DNA of 64,000 nt. Source: Allolobophora icterica (Eukaryota > Annelida > Clitellata > Crassiclitellata > Lumbricidae). The notes under the pieces are model-generated. The model made no database searches and was not told the DNA's origin. It worked only from the letters and a program-made list of their open reading frames with translations. Location of the stretch: assembly GCA_963556255.1 (NCBI GenBank), contig OY744604.1, forward strand, positions 90,576,062 to 90,640,061. Reading direction: 5' to 3'. The position numbers and the translations under genes were made by a program. How positions within the stretch are numbered: position 1 is the first letter of the stretch; every line of letters begins with the position of its first letter. Positions 1 to 11,880 of this stretch are shown here, piece after piece.

Positions 1-540
1 CTCTCCCTATCCTCCACTTTACGCTTAGACTGTGTTCTCTTGTTTCTACCTTCCTTTGAATTTAAGAGTGTGTGAACCTCGGCATGGTTATGACCTATGT
101 GCGTTTTAAGATTTGTTGGATTTTTACCTGCAATAAAAAAATTATAAAATATGTTTCTTATTGTGATTACTATATTTTCACGTACTAAAGTAAGGGTGTG
201 TAGCCAAAAGACGGATGCGGAAAAGGTGCAAGTATGATGCGTAAATTGCGTAGGTATACGTACCAGCTATGCGAACACCACACGGCTCTCCTTTGTCATT
301 CAGAACTGTACATCGGCTTTTGTCGTTATCTTCTTCATATATATAGTAATCCCATACAATACTTTCGCGTATCCTACCGGATAAAAGCTTTACTAGACTC
401 ATTATTAATAACAAATTTCGTAAACATGCACCCACAGTTTGACAGAAATTGTAGACCGCAAACAGGAATAATTTTAGATATGTAGACATGCGCCGTTCAA
501 CTGCCGCGCCGATAATTTAATAAAAGAGATGGGCCGCCAT

Positions 541-810
541 GGTTGGATTTTCATTTTCGAATCTTGTTTTTAATAAAATACATGGTTGGATTTTCAATAC
601 TTTTCGTTCCAAAAATCATTTTCGTTTTAGTTTTTATTAGTTTTACATCCATTCTTTTTCGTTTTTATTTAGTTTTCGTTTCCAAAATCTTTTTCGTTTT
701 CGTTTTTATTTCGTTTCCATTTCTAAAATCTTTTTCGTTTTCGTTTTCGTTTTCGTTAACGATTGACTTTTCTTTTTCGTTTTTATTTCGTTTTCGTTAA
801 CGATAACATC
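541..810. repeat. TTTCGTTTT-rich imperfect low-complexity tract
   Basis: The stretch is almost only T, C and G on the + strand and is built from variations of TTTTCGTTTT and TTTTTATTT. It probably lies in or upstream of an intron of the SERINC gene whose later exons follow. Open frames here are composition artefacts (Phe/Leu/Ser strings). Confidence 0.7.
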
Positions 811-868
811 ACTGCTTTATACCCATTGTTGCCTCTCAAGCTATCTTAAGGGACTGCTCCTCTTCTGT
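811..868 (+). repeat. 3' tail fragment of SINE family A
   Basis: The end region (tacccat, then cttaagggactgct and cttct) matches the 3' end of the full SINE copy at 13960-14249. No tRNA-like head is attached, so this is a short fragment. Confidence 0.55.
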
Positions 869-1312
869 TTTTCCGTCGTCAACTAGTCCCCGGAGTCAGT
901 CAGTAACCAATTACCAACTGACTTAATAAGTAGAGCAACTGACTTAACGGCTTAGTCGACTGGGCATATATGTTGAAACATGGTATTTTCAATGCAACAT
1001 TTGCTAGTATGAACAGATGTGATTTTTGATTAAAACGATAGCATGGTGTCATGTAACGTAACACACACCACTCGGGCAGGTTGACATCAACTGATTGTTA
1101 GACTGTTAGCCTGTGGCACTGTGACTTGTACCTTAAGCGAGTGTTGCCCCTGTCCTGCTGCATGATATAACTGCAGTCGGTAGCTTAGCGACTGGTTTCA
1201 GAGATGCCAGTGGATGGGGCAGCTCCAAGGACTATCATCTAATGTTGGTTATCTATCGCACTTATTTTTGGACAGTTGTTGTTTACTGTTCGTTTTAAAT
1301 GTTCGTTTGTAG

Positions 1313-4300
1313 CGATGATGGTGATTGGTATGATTGGAGCATTCGTCTTCATTCTCATCCAACTCATTCTGCTCGTGGACTTTGCTCATGCGTGGAACGA
1401 AAAGTGGCTCGGCAACTACGAAGAATCGCAGAACAAGGCATGGTTTGCTGGTTAGTAGAAGAATTACTTTTGTGTCGTATATTAAATATGATATGTTTCT
1501 TAGTGGGTTTTTGAGGGTGTCTTTAATTTGATTTAATTTTAATATAATATTTTTTAAATTTGTAGTTTTAATGAGTTTTTTTTTATTTTTTTTAGTTTTA
1601 ATGCTTAATGTTTGGCTTGATCCCTTGTTTCAATGCTAAAACTAGCTGCAGTCAATTTAGAAATAGTGCTGGCACAGAGAAATAACAGCTGACACTATTG
1701 TAAGGGTTAAGTAAGAACAAGCAAGATTCATAATGATGGGTAGTTTGTAGAAAATTTACAAGTAATCATGTCACATTATAAATTTTATTTTGTTTTCTTA
1801 TTATAATTGATAGTTTATTCAAAACTGCTAATCAAGTTGTTGCATTTTTCGTAAAATATCACGAGAACTTTATTAGTGACTTTGCTCAAGAATTCTGTTG
1901 AATAACTGTATTATTACATATAACAATTACTTGGTTAATTTTAATGATGTAATTTTGATAATTAAGTGATCAGTTAGTTGGTCATTTATATGTTTTGTTA
2001 GGCATCAATTTAGCATCAGATTGATTTTCTAATTGTTTTTGCTTTTCTCTTATCGCGTAGGTTTGCTGACGTTTACAACCCTCTTCTATCTGTTGTCTTT
2101 GGCTGCCATCATTGCATTTTACATCCTCTATGCAAACCATGTAAGTTCTTTTGCTAGCATTGTTGTTACTAGGGGTGCACGGTAGTGTAGTGGTTAGCAT
2201 ACTAGACTGTCAATGGTCGGCAGGGACAAAAGGTCAGGGGTTCAAATCCCACCAGGGCAGAAATATGGTTTGAGATTTCTGTTCCACCTACACCCCCTAA
2301 TGAACTTAGCTGTAATGAGTACACTGACAATACAGTGTTGGTGGGAAGATGAGAAGGAGAAGACTGGCCGTCCGTCCTCATATGCCAGAGCTAAGAAAAT
2401 AAAAGTCGGTAACTGGTAACGCGTCTCTACGGGAACATTTATGTGTGATTCCAACATTTGATATATCATTCAGTTGGAGAGCGAACATGATGACTCTGGT
2501 GCATTGGATTTGCCTGGTACAATCATTCCCTGAAAGTACATACTTTTGGGCGCTGTACAACTCTCGAGATTATGATGACGATTTTCAGCAGAGACTGTTC
2601 AAAAAACATTTCAACCTGCATTAAATTGCAACTTGCCAGACGTTCTTAAAATGCATGGGTTAAGTATCCAGCTTTAGGCATGCATACTGGTTCTTACTTG
2701 AACAATGAGACCTAGTTTTAACCCTCAGGCTACCAAGGTTTTTTTGCGACATCGCCTACCAAGGGGGTGGTTACCACCCCCCCCCCGGAATTTCGTGTTT
2801 GGTCTAAGATATCATATCATGTAATACAGCATTTGATTCAGCATTCATTTCTGAAAAGAATGGTATATTTAGTTGTAAAATATATGAATGCATCTCGAAA
2901 TTATATAGTTTTTAACAAAGGCACCGGTCCATTTAACGATATCTGATATTATCCCACACAATTTGTACTATTTGGATAAAAAGATATAAATGATGTGGGT
3001 TTTGAAAATGAACTATGTATCCAAGAATATTCTAAATATAATAAATATAATGAGGCTTAATTTTCAACAATACAAACTATTCCAAAGTCTGTTTTAGTTA
3101 CAGGCAAACCGAAAGGCGTGCAGCTATATCAACATGAAACAAGAAATTATGTAATTTTTCCCAGCAGTCAAAAACGTCAGTGGTCCTTGCAGTTATTGCA
3201 AGTTACTTTCATTGTTTTGTGCGAATGCTTCCTGCAAACCGGCTTCTTGAACACTTCACAGCACTGCTTTACTCTGTTAGTATTCTGCTTCAACTGTTTA
3301 TAGCCCTTCCCCATTCCCAACCATATCGGTTTACGTTGTGATGTTGCATCAGTGATTTTCACACTGAAAAAGCGTATTATTATTCATTATGATCACTTCC
3401 GGTTATCAAAAGACAAACAACTAAGCAAGCAAATATAGCCCTACATTCCCTCTAAAGAATGGCATAGTTGTTTCTCTTCCAGAAAGAATAATGAATACCT
3501 TTATAGTTGACAACAGCTAACAGCTGACGAGAGAAATTCCTGATTTCATAAGTGGTACCTAGGGTATATCGGGTATAACTTTTTTATGGCGTGGGATATC
3601 ATCACGACTTTTACCTCAAAATTTGCGCAAATGGACCCCCTACAGCTACCTAAAATGTCAAAATTATATTCCATGTGCCAAAAAAATTTTTTCCAGAAAA
3701 ACGTAGGGGGGGGTGGTAACCACCCCCTTGGTAGCCCGAGGGTTAAACTTCTAACTTGTGTGTTTTGTGGTAGGATCATATTTCCGGTGATAATGTCGAG
3801 ACACTGTGTAGGGTTTGCTATGAGGTGGTAGCGCACAAGTTTCAGATTATTCTGGAAGTAATTGCATCGATTTGAATTCTGTTTTCTTTCAGAGTGAATG
3901 TGCTATCCACAAGTTTTTTATCAGCTTTAACATGATTCTCTGCGTGATCGTATCAATAGTTGCCATTCTTCCACAGGTTCAAGAGGGTTAGTAGTCATGC
4001 CTCAAAACTCACTACTTCTCACTGGCTTTCAAACATCTCGATATCTAATTGCCCTTCATCTGGTGACTGACTAACCATGCCTCAGATGCGCATTCTGTGT
4101 GACTGTGCGCGCATTAAAAATGTTCGTAATAAATAATTAAAATAAATTATGAGGTTTTATTGAGATGAAATTAGGCCGATGAGGGGGTAGGTCAGAGATG
4201 CATAGGCTGGTCAGAGGAACATGGGAAAACTCTTTGCTCAGTGCTGAGTTAATTTTACTGCGTTCGTAAGATTTACAGCCATCCAGTCTGTTTTTATTAG

Positions 4301-7300
4301 TGTTTGCACTGTTTGGGTGTAGCTTTCAGTTGTTGCTAATTAGATATGAACAGGGGCATTGCGTCTTTTGCATCATGATAGCAATACTGTGGATGTCATT
4401 AGACTAAACTAAATTTAGTCTGCATACTACGAGTCAGACGTGCGTTTTTCAACAGTCTTACTGACCGATTTCTCAACAGAACCTGAGATTATATGCTATT
4501 CTATGCTATTGAATGCTATTATCTGCTATTGAATGCTATTCTTTGCTATGGAATATTATTCTGTGCTGTTAATGCTATTCTATGGTATTAAATGCAATTC
4601 TATGCTATTAAATGCTATTTCTATACTATTAATGGCTATTGTATCCTTTTGAATGTTATTCTATACCAATTATTGAATGCTGTTCTGTGCTGTTAAATGC
4701 TATCAAATCAGGGTATTTGCCATTGCACAAACAGTCTTTGAACTTTTATTTAATATATGCCACATGTTGTTTTTCTTCAGTGCCTGATTAGATTGACTCC
4801 TAACTGCAATCATAATTATCATTTTGACATTTCTAGCACACTGCTTAAAAGTTAAGTGCAGGGCACTGGTGTATTCACAAGGGCTTATTCAAATGACAGT
4901 GAGTTGTTTTTGTTTCAGTGAACCAGCGCTCAGGATTGTTGCAGTCGTCAATAATAACTTTGTACACGATGTTTCTGACTTGGTCTGCAATGACAAACAA
5001 TCCAAGTTAGCATTTCTCATTGTCTCAATTCTTAGCATTTGTTATTGTCTTAATTATTAGCATTTCTCATTGTCTCAATTCTTAGCATTTCTCATTGTCT
5101 CAATTCTTAGCATTTGTTATTGTCTCAATTCTTAGCATTTCTCATTGTCTCGATTCTTAGCATTTCTCATTGTCTAAATTCTTAGCATTTCTCATTGTCT
5201 CAATTCTTAGCATTTCTCATTGTCTCGATTCTTAGCATTTCTCATTGTCTAAATTCTTAGCATTTCTCATTGTCTCAATTCTTAGCATTTCTCATTGTCT
5301 CAATTCTTAGCATTTCTCATTGTCTCAATTCTTAGCATTTCTCATTGTCTCAATTCTTAGCATTTCTCATTGTCTCAAATTCTTAGCATTATTTCTCATT
5401 GTCTCAATTCTTAGCATTTCTCATTGTCTCAATTCTTAGCATTTCTCATTGTCTCAATTCTTAGCATTTCTCATTGTCTCAATTCTTAGCATTTCTCATT
5501 GTCTCAATTCTTAGCAATTCTCATTGTCTCAATTCTTAGCATTTCTCATTGTCTCAAATTCTTAGCCAAGTATGCATCATTTCTGGAATAATTTTTGAAG
5601 AGTTTGCAGCCTGAACTTGGCTAAGAAGGATATGAATTCTAAGTGATGCATCAGATGCAAGATATTAAAAATAAGATCGATGCAACAAATAAATCCAAGA
5701 CTGGGTAAAATGAATGATTATATCGATCTTTTGCTGTAGATCATTTGTGCAATCCGTCGTTTGATGACATCATCCACGGTGGTACAGCCAGCAATTCCAC
5801 TAATCCTGGAGACATGAATGCGGCAGCTGGCATTGACGGAAAGAGCGTCGTTTCTCTCGTCATATTCCTCTCTTGTGTTCTCTATGCCAGGTAGCTAAAA
5901 CCATCTGTTAATTTCAGGTTAGCCAGTCAATTTATGAGCCAGTCAGTTTAGGAATCAGTCAAGAAGTTGGCCAGTCTAAACCAGTTGTCAGCCAGTCAAG
6001 AAATCAATTGTTGGTTTGAGCCACTAGTTAATCGGTGACAGGGGCGGATCCAGAAGGTCTATCAGGGGGGGCCAAAAAAATTTTTGTCATCTCCCAAAAA
6101 AGTTGATGACTTTTTTTTTTTAGTCATTAACCTTTTTAATGTCTTCAGTGTACATCTACATTCTGTGTACATTTTACTCATCCACGCCTACGGTGGGGCC
6201 ACGCCTGTGTAAAGATCATAAAACGCCCATAAAACACATGTCAAAAATAAATAAAAATTTCAAAATACAAATCCGGCCATGGCCGGATTGGCCCCCCCTG
6301 GATCCGCCCTTGATCAGTGACTATGTCTTCAGGTGTCATGCACCACTAATGTTGCAGTGGTGCTTTATAAATGAGTAAAATTAAGAGGACAAGATTTAAA
6401 CTGGCTTGTTCGACCTATAAAACCCTTTCAGTGAGCACTCCCACCTACTTTCAACCACCATTATCTCTGAACATCCCTCCCGCAGTCAGATCTTTAGATA
6501 TGGGTCTTTTGGTTGAGCCTCGATGCAGCACCGTCATGGGCTCTCATGCATTCCATGTTGCTGCCCGAAGGGATGGAATCACCTACCACTTCTGTATTAT
6601 GCTTGAACTCGATCTCTTAAGAAATGCCTCTAAACTCAACATTTCTCATTGGCTTTCAAACATCTGGATGTCTAACTGCTCTTCACGTGGTGACTGACTA
6701 ACCAGGCCTCAGATTCACATTTCTGTGTTATTGCGGGCATTTAAAAATGTTTGTAATAATAATAATAATAATAATTGAACATACATATTGATTGTGGAAA
6801 TTGCCTGTAAGCAAGATACGTGAAGCTTCTGTCGCTATTCATTGTAGCATTCGTACAAGCAGCCACAGCCAAATGGGAAAGATGACTCTGTCCTCTAGCG
6901 AGAAGACAATCATTAGCAACAGTTAGTTGTATTACATTTTATTGAATTATTACTACAAACTTTCATTCTGCTGACCTGCAGCAGTTTAACTTTTCTACAA
7001 CTAAGTCAGTAGTTTTCGGAGTATTCTAAATTAAACCGAATACAGTACAATATACAAAGGATGTAATATACAATCCAAAATAATTTGCAACTTTCCCATT
7101 GTTGATTCACTGTATTTTAGTTTAAAAGAGTGTATGTGAAGTGTGTAAATGAGTTCGGCATCAAGACATTAAGACGCAGCTTCTATATTATGAGAATAAA
7201 ACATTGAATTTGCTCTTTTGTGTTAGTCCACGGTATTGTATTAACTATACCTATTGCTGCCATATTATCACTATAAGAAAGAAGTAAGTGCTGACTAGTA

Positions 7301-8789
7301 GTCTTTAACACTTAAGCGAAGAGCGTATACTATAAGTGACTGGGAACCAAAGAGGTTCATTGTTGAAGTGTTAACAGCTTGACCAGAGATGTTATGACAC
7401 ATATGCAGGTCTGTTCTTTGTTGTTAAAGTTTCCTGTTGCTTGGCGTTCATGTGCACTTCTGGACTTTGTAAGGAAGGCATTATCAATTTCAGGTGTGTT
7501 GAATTGTATCATACTGATGTGGTCTGATATTTCAGGTGCTGATGTTGAGGACGGTCATCAAGTGACGGATGATGAGTCTGAGGGTGTCTCATACAGCTAC
7601 AGTTTCTTCCATTTCATGTTGTTGCTTGCATCACTCTATACTATGATGACTCTGACCCATTGGTACAAGTAGGTGTCACGTTTCACAACACGTCTCTTGG
7701 TGTATGATATTGCCTTTGTTGTTAGGCCTTTGTTTCATTTGGCACATATGAATTATTCATTTATGTTACATTACGAGTAAGTAAGTGTAAGTTATTGGTA
7801 AGTAAGTACTAGTGTGAGCCAAACAACCACAGGCTACTATAACAATGCTTACAAAACAAAAATATTAATAAGCGCTGTCAACAAAAGATGCTGCAGCGTT
7901 TACTGTATGTGATGCAGCATTATCGGGGGGCCCGATAGTGCTTTGGATAACATCTGGCGTAGAGTGCGAGAGGTACAGAGATCGAGTCCCATAGGCGGAC
8001 ATGCTTTGTAGGCTGCAATTTGCGCCGTGTATTGCAGGCTGTCTGTTCTGTTAGTATTTAAGATTTATCGCATAACATGTACATATACAGCGCAGTGCGT
8101 TTGCAGGCGCTTAATTAAAGAATAAATATTATTATTATTATATGTGATGCAGAATTGTGTGATGCACAATTATATGTGATGTAGAATTGTGTTTGTATCA
8201 TGTCCAATGTCTTTATTTAGGTATGCGTGAGTGCAGGCGATCAGTTTAATGCCTTCTAAGCAACCCTCTGTAGTGCTGCCTATGCTAGTCAAAGAGGTGT
8301 TAGAGATCGTTAAGAAACACATTTATGGTCTCGACCCTCAGAAGATGATCCACAGATAAAATAAATGGAAAAAAGTACCACTGGTGGGCTCTTGCAATCA
8401 TGTAGAGCCCTGCCAACAGCGTTCCATCAGTGATTGACAGTTGACACAAAGTTTAGATATCCCGGTTCATGTTGACACGAAATGACGACTTTAGCTTTGA
8501 CGATGAAGTGTGCTAAACTCTATGAAATCATAATCCCTCTCATCGTTAAATGGTTAAATGACCGCTGCCAAATTGTTCTTTGTTTATTGTTGATTTCTGC
8601 GTTACTGAATTACTGATACATTTTGCAGAAAAAAAATTTGTTTTCTTTAGACCAAGTTCTGACTTCCAGCATCTGAACACAAATGAACCTGCCATGTGGG
8701 TCAAGATATCGTCCAGCTGGGCGTGTCTCCTTCTCTACTTCTGGACCCTCATTGCTCCAGTCGTCCTCAAGGATCGCGATTTCGACTGA
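1313..8789 (+). CDS. SERINC: Serine incorporator (SERINC/TDE1 family), 5'-partial, eight exons
   Basis: SERINC proteins are multipass membrane proteins linked to serine-containing lipid supply; vertebrate members also act in antiviral restriction. Exons: 1313-1450, 2061-2140, 3893-3986, 4919-5005, 5740-5890, 6848-6921, 7536-7668, 8651-8789 (stop TGA). All junctions have GT-AG ends and consistent phases, giving 297 residues. Family motifs visible in order are [11 protein letters not shown] (exon 1), a hydrophobic helix (exon 2), [11 protein letters not shown] (exon 3), [14 protein letters not shown] (exon 4), [10 protein letters not shown] (exons 5-6), [16 protein letters not shown] (exon 7) and WVKISSSWA with C-terminal RDFD (exon 8). 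The family is usually about 450 residues, so roughly 150 N-terminal residues lie upstream. The paralogue number cannot be assigned because invertebrates often have a single gene. Introns carry many mobile elements, and the fourth donor sits at the edge of a 25-bp satellite. Confidence 0.95.
2172..2420 (+). repeat. tRNA-derived SINE, family A (copy in SERINC intron)
   Basis: The head has an A-box-like segment (tagtgtagtgg) and a B box (ggttcaaatcc) spaced as in a tRNA. A body shared with the copies at 13960, 41657, 44281 and 54521 follows (gagtacactga, ggtgggaagat). The 3' tail seen in other copies is missing. Confidence 0.8.
2722..3742 (-). mobile_element. piggyBac-like element, degenerate, in SERINC intron
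   Basis: TTAA flanks both ends (2718-2721 and 3743-3746), and the ends are inverted repeats (CCCTCAGGCTACCAAGG versus CCTTGGTAGCCCGAGGG). Just inside each end lies a near-identical G/C palindrome around gggtggttaccaccc. On the minus strand near 3180-3300 a short frame carries a Cys/His-rich string ([21 protein letters not shown]), which resembles the Cys-rich C-terminus of piggyBac transposases. No long frame remains, so the copy is dead. TTAA target and termini are seen; the transposase match is inference. Confidence 0.75.
4003..4140 (+). mobile_element. LINE 3'-end fragment
   Basis: This segment repeats the 3' end of the longer LINE fragment at 6371-6775. Shared text includes tctcactggctttcaaac, gtgactgactaacca and the ending aaaaatgttcgtaataa. 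It is 5'-truncated and lies in a SERINC intron. Confidence 0.7.
4490..4705 (+). repeat. Imperfect TGCTATT(N) minisatellite
   Basis: Some twenty irregular copies of a roughly 10-bp motif (gctattgaat, gctattctat and variants) lie in the SERINC intron before the fourth exon of the window. Confidence 0.75.
5006..5566 (+). repeat. 25-bp minisatellite starting at a SERINC 5' splice site
   Basis: About 22 copies of a 25-bp unit (ttagcatttctcattgtctc followed by aattc) run without a break. The first unit begins with the donor gttagcattt of the exon ending at 5005. Each unit contains a pyrimidine-rich stretch ending in cttag, which resembles a 3' splice site. Confidence 0.9.
6039..6312. mobile_element. 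Non-autonomous hAT-type MITE
   Basis: Terminal inverted repeats are CAGGGGCGGATCCAG and CTGGATCCGCCCTTG. The flanking 8-bp duplication is ATCGGTGA/ATCAGTGA (one mismatch). An 8-bp duplication with CAGGGG-type ends is characteristic of hAT transposons. The interior is AT-rich without a coding frame. It is the same family as 45084-45431. Confidence 0.85.
6371..6775 (+). mobile_element. LINE fragment: reverse-transcriptase C-terminus and 3' tail
   Basis: The frame reads [12 protein letters not shown], which fits the conserved region downstream of the reverse transcriptase in CR1/L2-type LINEs. It then degenerates and ends in a 3' UTR shared with 4003-4140 and an (AAT)n tail near 6757. Confidence 0.65.
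7925..8142 (+). repeat. tRNA-like SINE with (ATT)n tail, family E
   Basis: A B-box-like agatcgagtccc follows a tRNA-like head. The 3' part (gcgcttaattaaagaataaa then attattatta) looks like a LINE-type 3' end, as in SINEs mobilised by L2/CR1 machinery. Only one copy is seen, so the call is moderate. Confidence 0.45.
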
Positions 8790-9850
8790 GACTGGTCATC
8801 ATGCTAAACCACTGCTAAACAGCACAGACCATTGTGGCTATATGGTCACTCAAATGCAGCTGTAAATTTTAAAAAAATCAAGAACCTTTGTGCAAATCGT
8901 ATAATTTAATACAAAAAAATATGTGCACGGACTCGTGTCTGAATTGGATAAACTGTGTAAATTCATTGTTTTGAAATTTGTAAGGCTTGTTTAATTTTTG
9001 TCACGTTCAAAATGCACGTTGTTGATGATTTGAGCTTTGACGTCTTAAGTTTGTTGCTTGACACCTTTGGCTAGTCTTGCTATCGCTCAGATCTTCTTAT
9101 ATCTTCTAATATTTGACTATCAAGGACATTTTTAAGGATCTTATATTTGACTTGGAAGGAGATATGTATGTGCTGAAATCTGCTGAAATGGGTTGTGCGT
9201 GAATGACAATGCTAGTTATTTCTTTTAGCTGTGGTGACTTAAAGTGTTCCAATATTTATCTGGCTTTGTCATTTTTATGAATTTGTTTTGAAAAATGATG
9301 TGAACTAATCGCAGTGTCAGTGTACAGATGAAATTTCTTCTTAATTTTATTTTAGATTTTTGTATTAGTATTATTTAAGTTTAAGTTTGAATGGTCTAGT
9401 TTGACCGAAGTGCATGATATTCGTTATTGTGTGTGCTGTGTAGTGGCAACTACGTACAGAATTGGCAATGGTTATTCCAGTTGGTAAACCACCTTTTGCT
9501 TTCGTAACGGAAAGCTTTTGTTGCATCATTTGATGCTTTGCTGCTGATTCTCCAGTTTTGATGTTTTGAGTAAGATATATTTCACTAGAGTGAAAGTTAT
9601 TTGAGGTAATTTTTTACCAGTAAGTTATTCAGACATTTGACTTTTTGTTGGAACAGTTTTCGAAGTTGTTCAGTGATCAGCATTCAAGGTTGAAATACGT
9701 AGGCTTTGGTTATATACATTTATCCAATTGTGATTATGTTATATAAATCATGGATTTCTTTATATAAAAAGAAATATTGATTTGATCACTAGTAAGTTTT
9801 TCTAGGAATGCATAGATGCTCTGTAACAAATAAATTTTTTTAGTTATTAA
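8790..9850 (+). other. SERINC 3' untranslated region
   Basis: AT-rich DNA after the SERINC stop codon without recognised repeats or open frames. An AATAAA near 9829 is the first good polyadenylation signal I noticed, which would make the 3' UTR about 1 kb. Confidence 0.5.
9829..9834 (+). promoter_or_regulatory. Candidate polyadenylation signal of SERINC
   Basis: AATAAA followed by a T-rich stretch about 1 kb after the SERINC stop. Use of this site is inferred from motif and position only. Confidence 0.4.
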
Positions 9851-10364
9851 TTATGAACTATGGTGTAAAATTTATTCAGGTTGTTTGGAAACAGATTGAG
9901 GAATTGCTCTTAATTGAATGTTTAAATTATCCAGTTAAGCTGTTTCCACTTTGCTTACTGCCAAGCAGTGGCTGCTTTTCTTTAGTATGACAAATGTTGT
10001 AGTTAGTAAGTTGTAGTTATATATACATATAATTATACGTTTATTCTTGTTATTGTTTCATAGTTCCGTGTTCTTGAAGTGCTCGGCATGTTGTCATTGT
10101 ATTTCAAAGCAAATGAACGAAGGAGTAGTGATGCAGAGAGTTTTAATGTGATTTGTTAAATTAGTTTAGCTAATATGGAGATTTGTGGGATGTAATACAT
10201 TTGTGTCTTAGACATGTTGTATTGTAATGTCATGTAATTTCCTAATTTTCTAAGCACCACACAAAAGCCATGTCAGAAAGACCAGCTTATTCACCATCAC
10301 TGTATCAAATCATGTCTGCTAGAGCCAGGTTGTTTTGGTGTCGGTTCAGAGTATGCCCATGGTG

Positions 10365-10690
10365 GCATTCAATCGTAATCTGCAATTTTCTAAAGCGCCA
10401 CTGTAAAGCTGAGCGCAAAGCCCCAGCGTATTCACGAGTGCTGCGACGTATCCGAGGGGTTGTCCAGAGATCGGTCCATTGGTGGTCCGAGTCCGATTTC
10501 CAGAGAGAGACCAGGGAGAGGCAGAGCAGCTGTTACGGAGGGTTTCGTTGAGGACGAGAAGGCGTGGAAGGCAGAGGATCAGATGGATCAGGGTAGGAAT
10601 TCTTGAAGAGGTGAGTCTTTAATTTGGAGTGGAAAGCCTGTGGGGTGATGGGTAGGGGAGCCCGAGGTAGATGACGGTGAGTGATTGGTG
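10365..10690 (-). mobile_element. LINE 3'-end fragment (L2/CR1-like)
   Basis: On the minus strand a frame reads FHSKLKTHLFKNSYP, the typical C-terminal end of CR1/L2-type polyproteins. It is followed by a 3' UTR ending in gtggcgctttagaaaattgc. Confidence 0.65.
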
Positions 10691-11529
10691 GTATTGGTGG
10701 AGTAAATACAGGGCTTAGATGATCTATACATGATCAATAGAGGGCTTAATCTGTTATCATTACCATAAGGCACAAGCAGCAAGCAATGGTCATGAAACGG
10801 TTAGTGATGTATTGTTGCCAACTGGAGAAGCAAAGTGCAATAGGTCAGGGAAACCTGCAGTTCTTCAAAGAAGAGAATGTTTAAATCTGTACTAGAATTG
10901 AAAGACTTTTCCTATATGGTTAGACTTGCGTTCAACCTGGGACAATGTTAGTCCCAGGTTCAACCACTAGGAAGTGTTTTGTTGAAACGCTAAACAGCTG
11001 TAGTTAAAACAAAATTAAAGATGGCAGCATTCTCGCTTGCATGCCTATAGAAATTCTAAGAAATACAAAGATCACATCAATGCAACAATGGAACGTAAGA
11101 CCTACTCAAAATGAACTCTGTATTTTAACTACTTTTTGCTTAATTCTTAAAAGTTCAAACCCCAAGATCTGTATTCCACTGCGACTCCATCATATTCACG
11201 CTGCAAAGCCTTCGATATTTTATATCGATATTTTATATTTTATATTTTATAAATATTTTAAAAGGCGCGACATGAGTATGCATACACACATGTTCCTGCA
11301 CATTGTCGCCTTTGAAAACCATCATAAGAAAATTCCTGCATTCTGGAATTAATCCTAACATTAGTCCCAGGTCCAAACGAGGTCCTAGTCCGGTTTCACG
11401 AAGGTCAGGCAGGGGCGTTTCCCCCCCCTCTTCCCTAAAATGGTGGCACACACACTGACAGCTCCCCCCCCCATTTCTTGGATGGAGCATTTGCTCCACG
11501 GTTCCTGAGGTCAGGTCAAGATCAACTAA

Positions 11530-11880
11530 ATCAATCAATCCATCAATCAATGTTCATTTAATTCAACAAATTCAGTTGACAATAACGCAACAGATAACAG
11601 ATTACAGAAGCATGATAATAAGAGAATGGAGAATAAAGAGATGTGTTAATTAATAAGCATCTTTGAACAAAACACGAGGAATGAAATTACATTTTTCTTT
11701 AGCTGGAAGAGTAAAATTGTGAGTTCTTGTCCTTAAGTCGTAGTTATTATGTCGTGGGGGAGGAAAAATACCACGAAGGACATGGTAAGGCTGGCAACAG
11801 ATTCTTTTAATTAAATAAGCCAGCATCTGCAGCATCAATCATGTGATGGAGGGCAGAAGTAAGCATATCGTTTCAGCGTC
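11530..11880 (-). mobile_element. LINE polyprotein C-terminal fragment
   Basis: The minus-strand frame contains HNNYDLRTRTHNFTLP and FIPRVLFKDAY, resembling the region at the end of non-LTR polyproteins (H-Y-x-T-R with a later FIPR/LF). A short tcaatcaatcaat repeat at 11530 marks the 3' side. Confidence 0.6.

Larger units (their letters stand above)
1..1312. other. Non-coding DNA before the first SERINC exon seen
   Basis: I find no exon here. The upstream SERINC exons (about 150 N-terminal residues) would be expected in or before this stretch, but no SERINC-like reading frame is visible, so they most likely lie outside the window. Apart from the T-rich tract and SINE tail listed separately I see nothing. 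Confidence 0.5.

Noticed and set aside
2172..2270. A functional tRNA gene
   Set aside because: A- and B-box-like segments are present, but the sequence cannot be folded by eye into a full cloverleaf and the same head occurs in several SINE copies.
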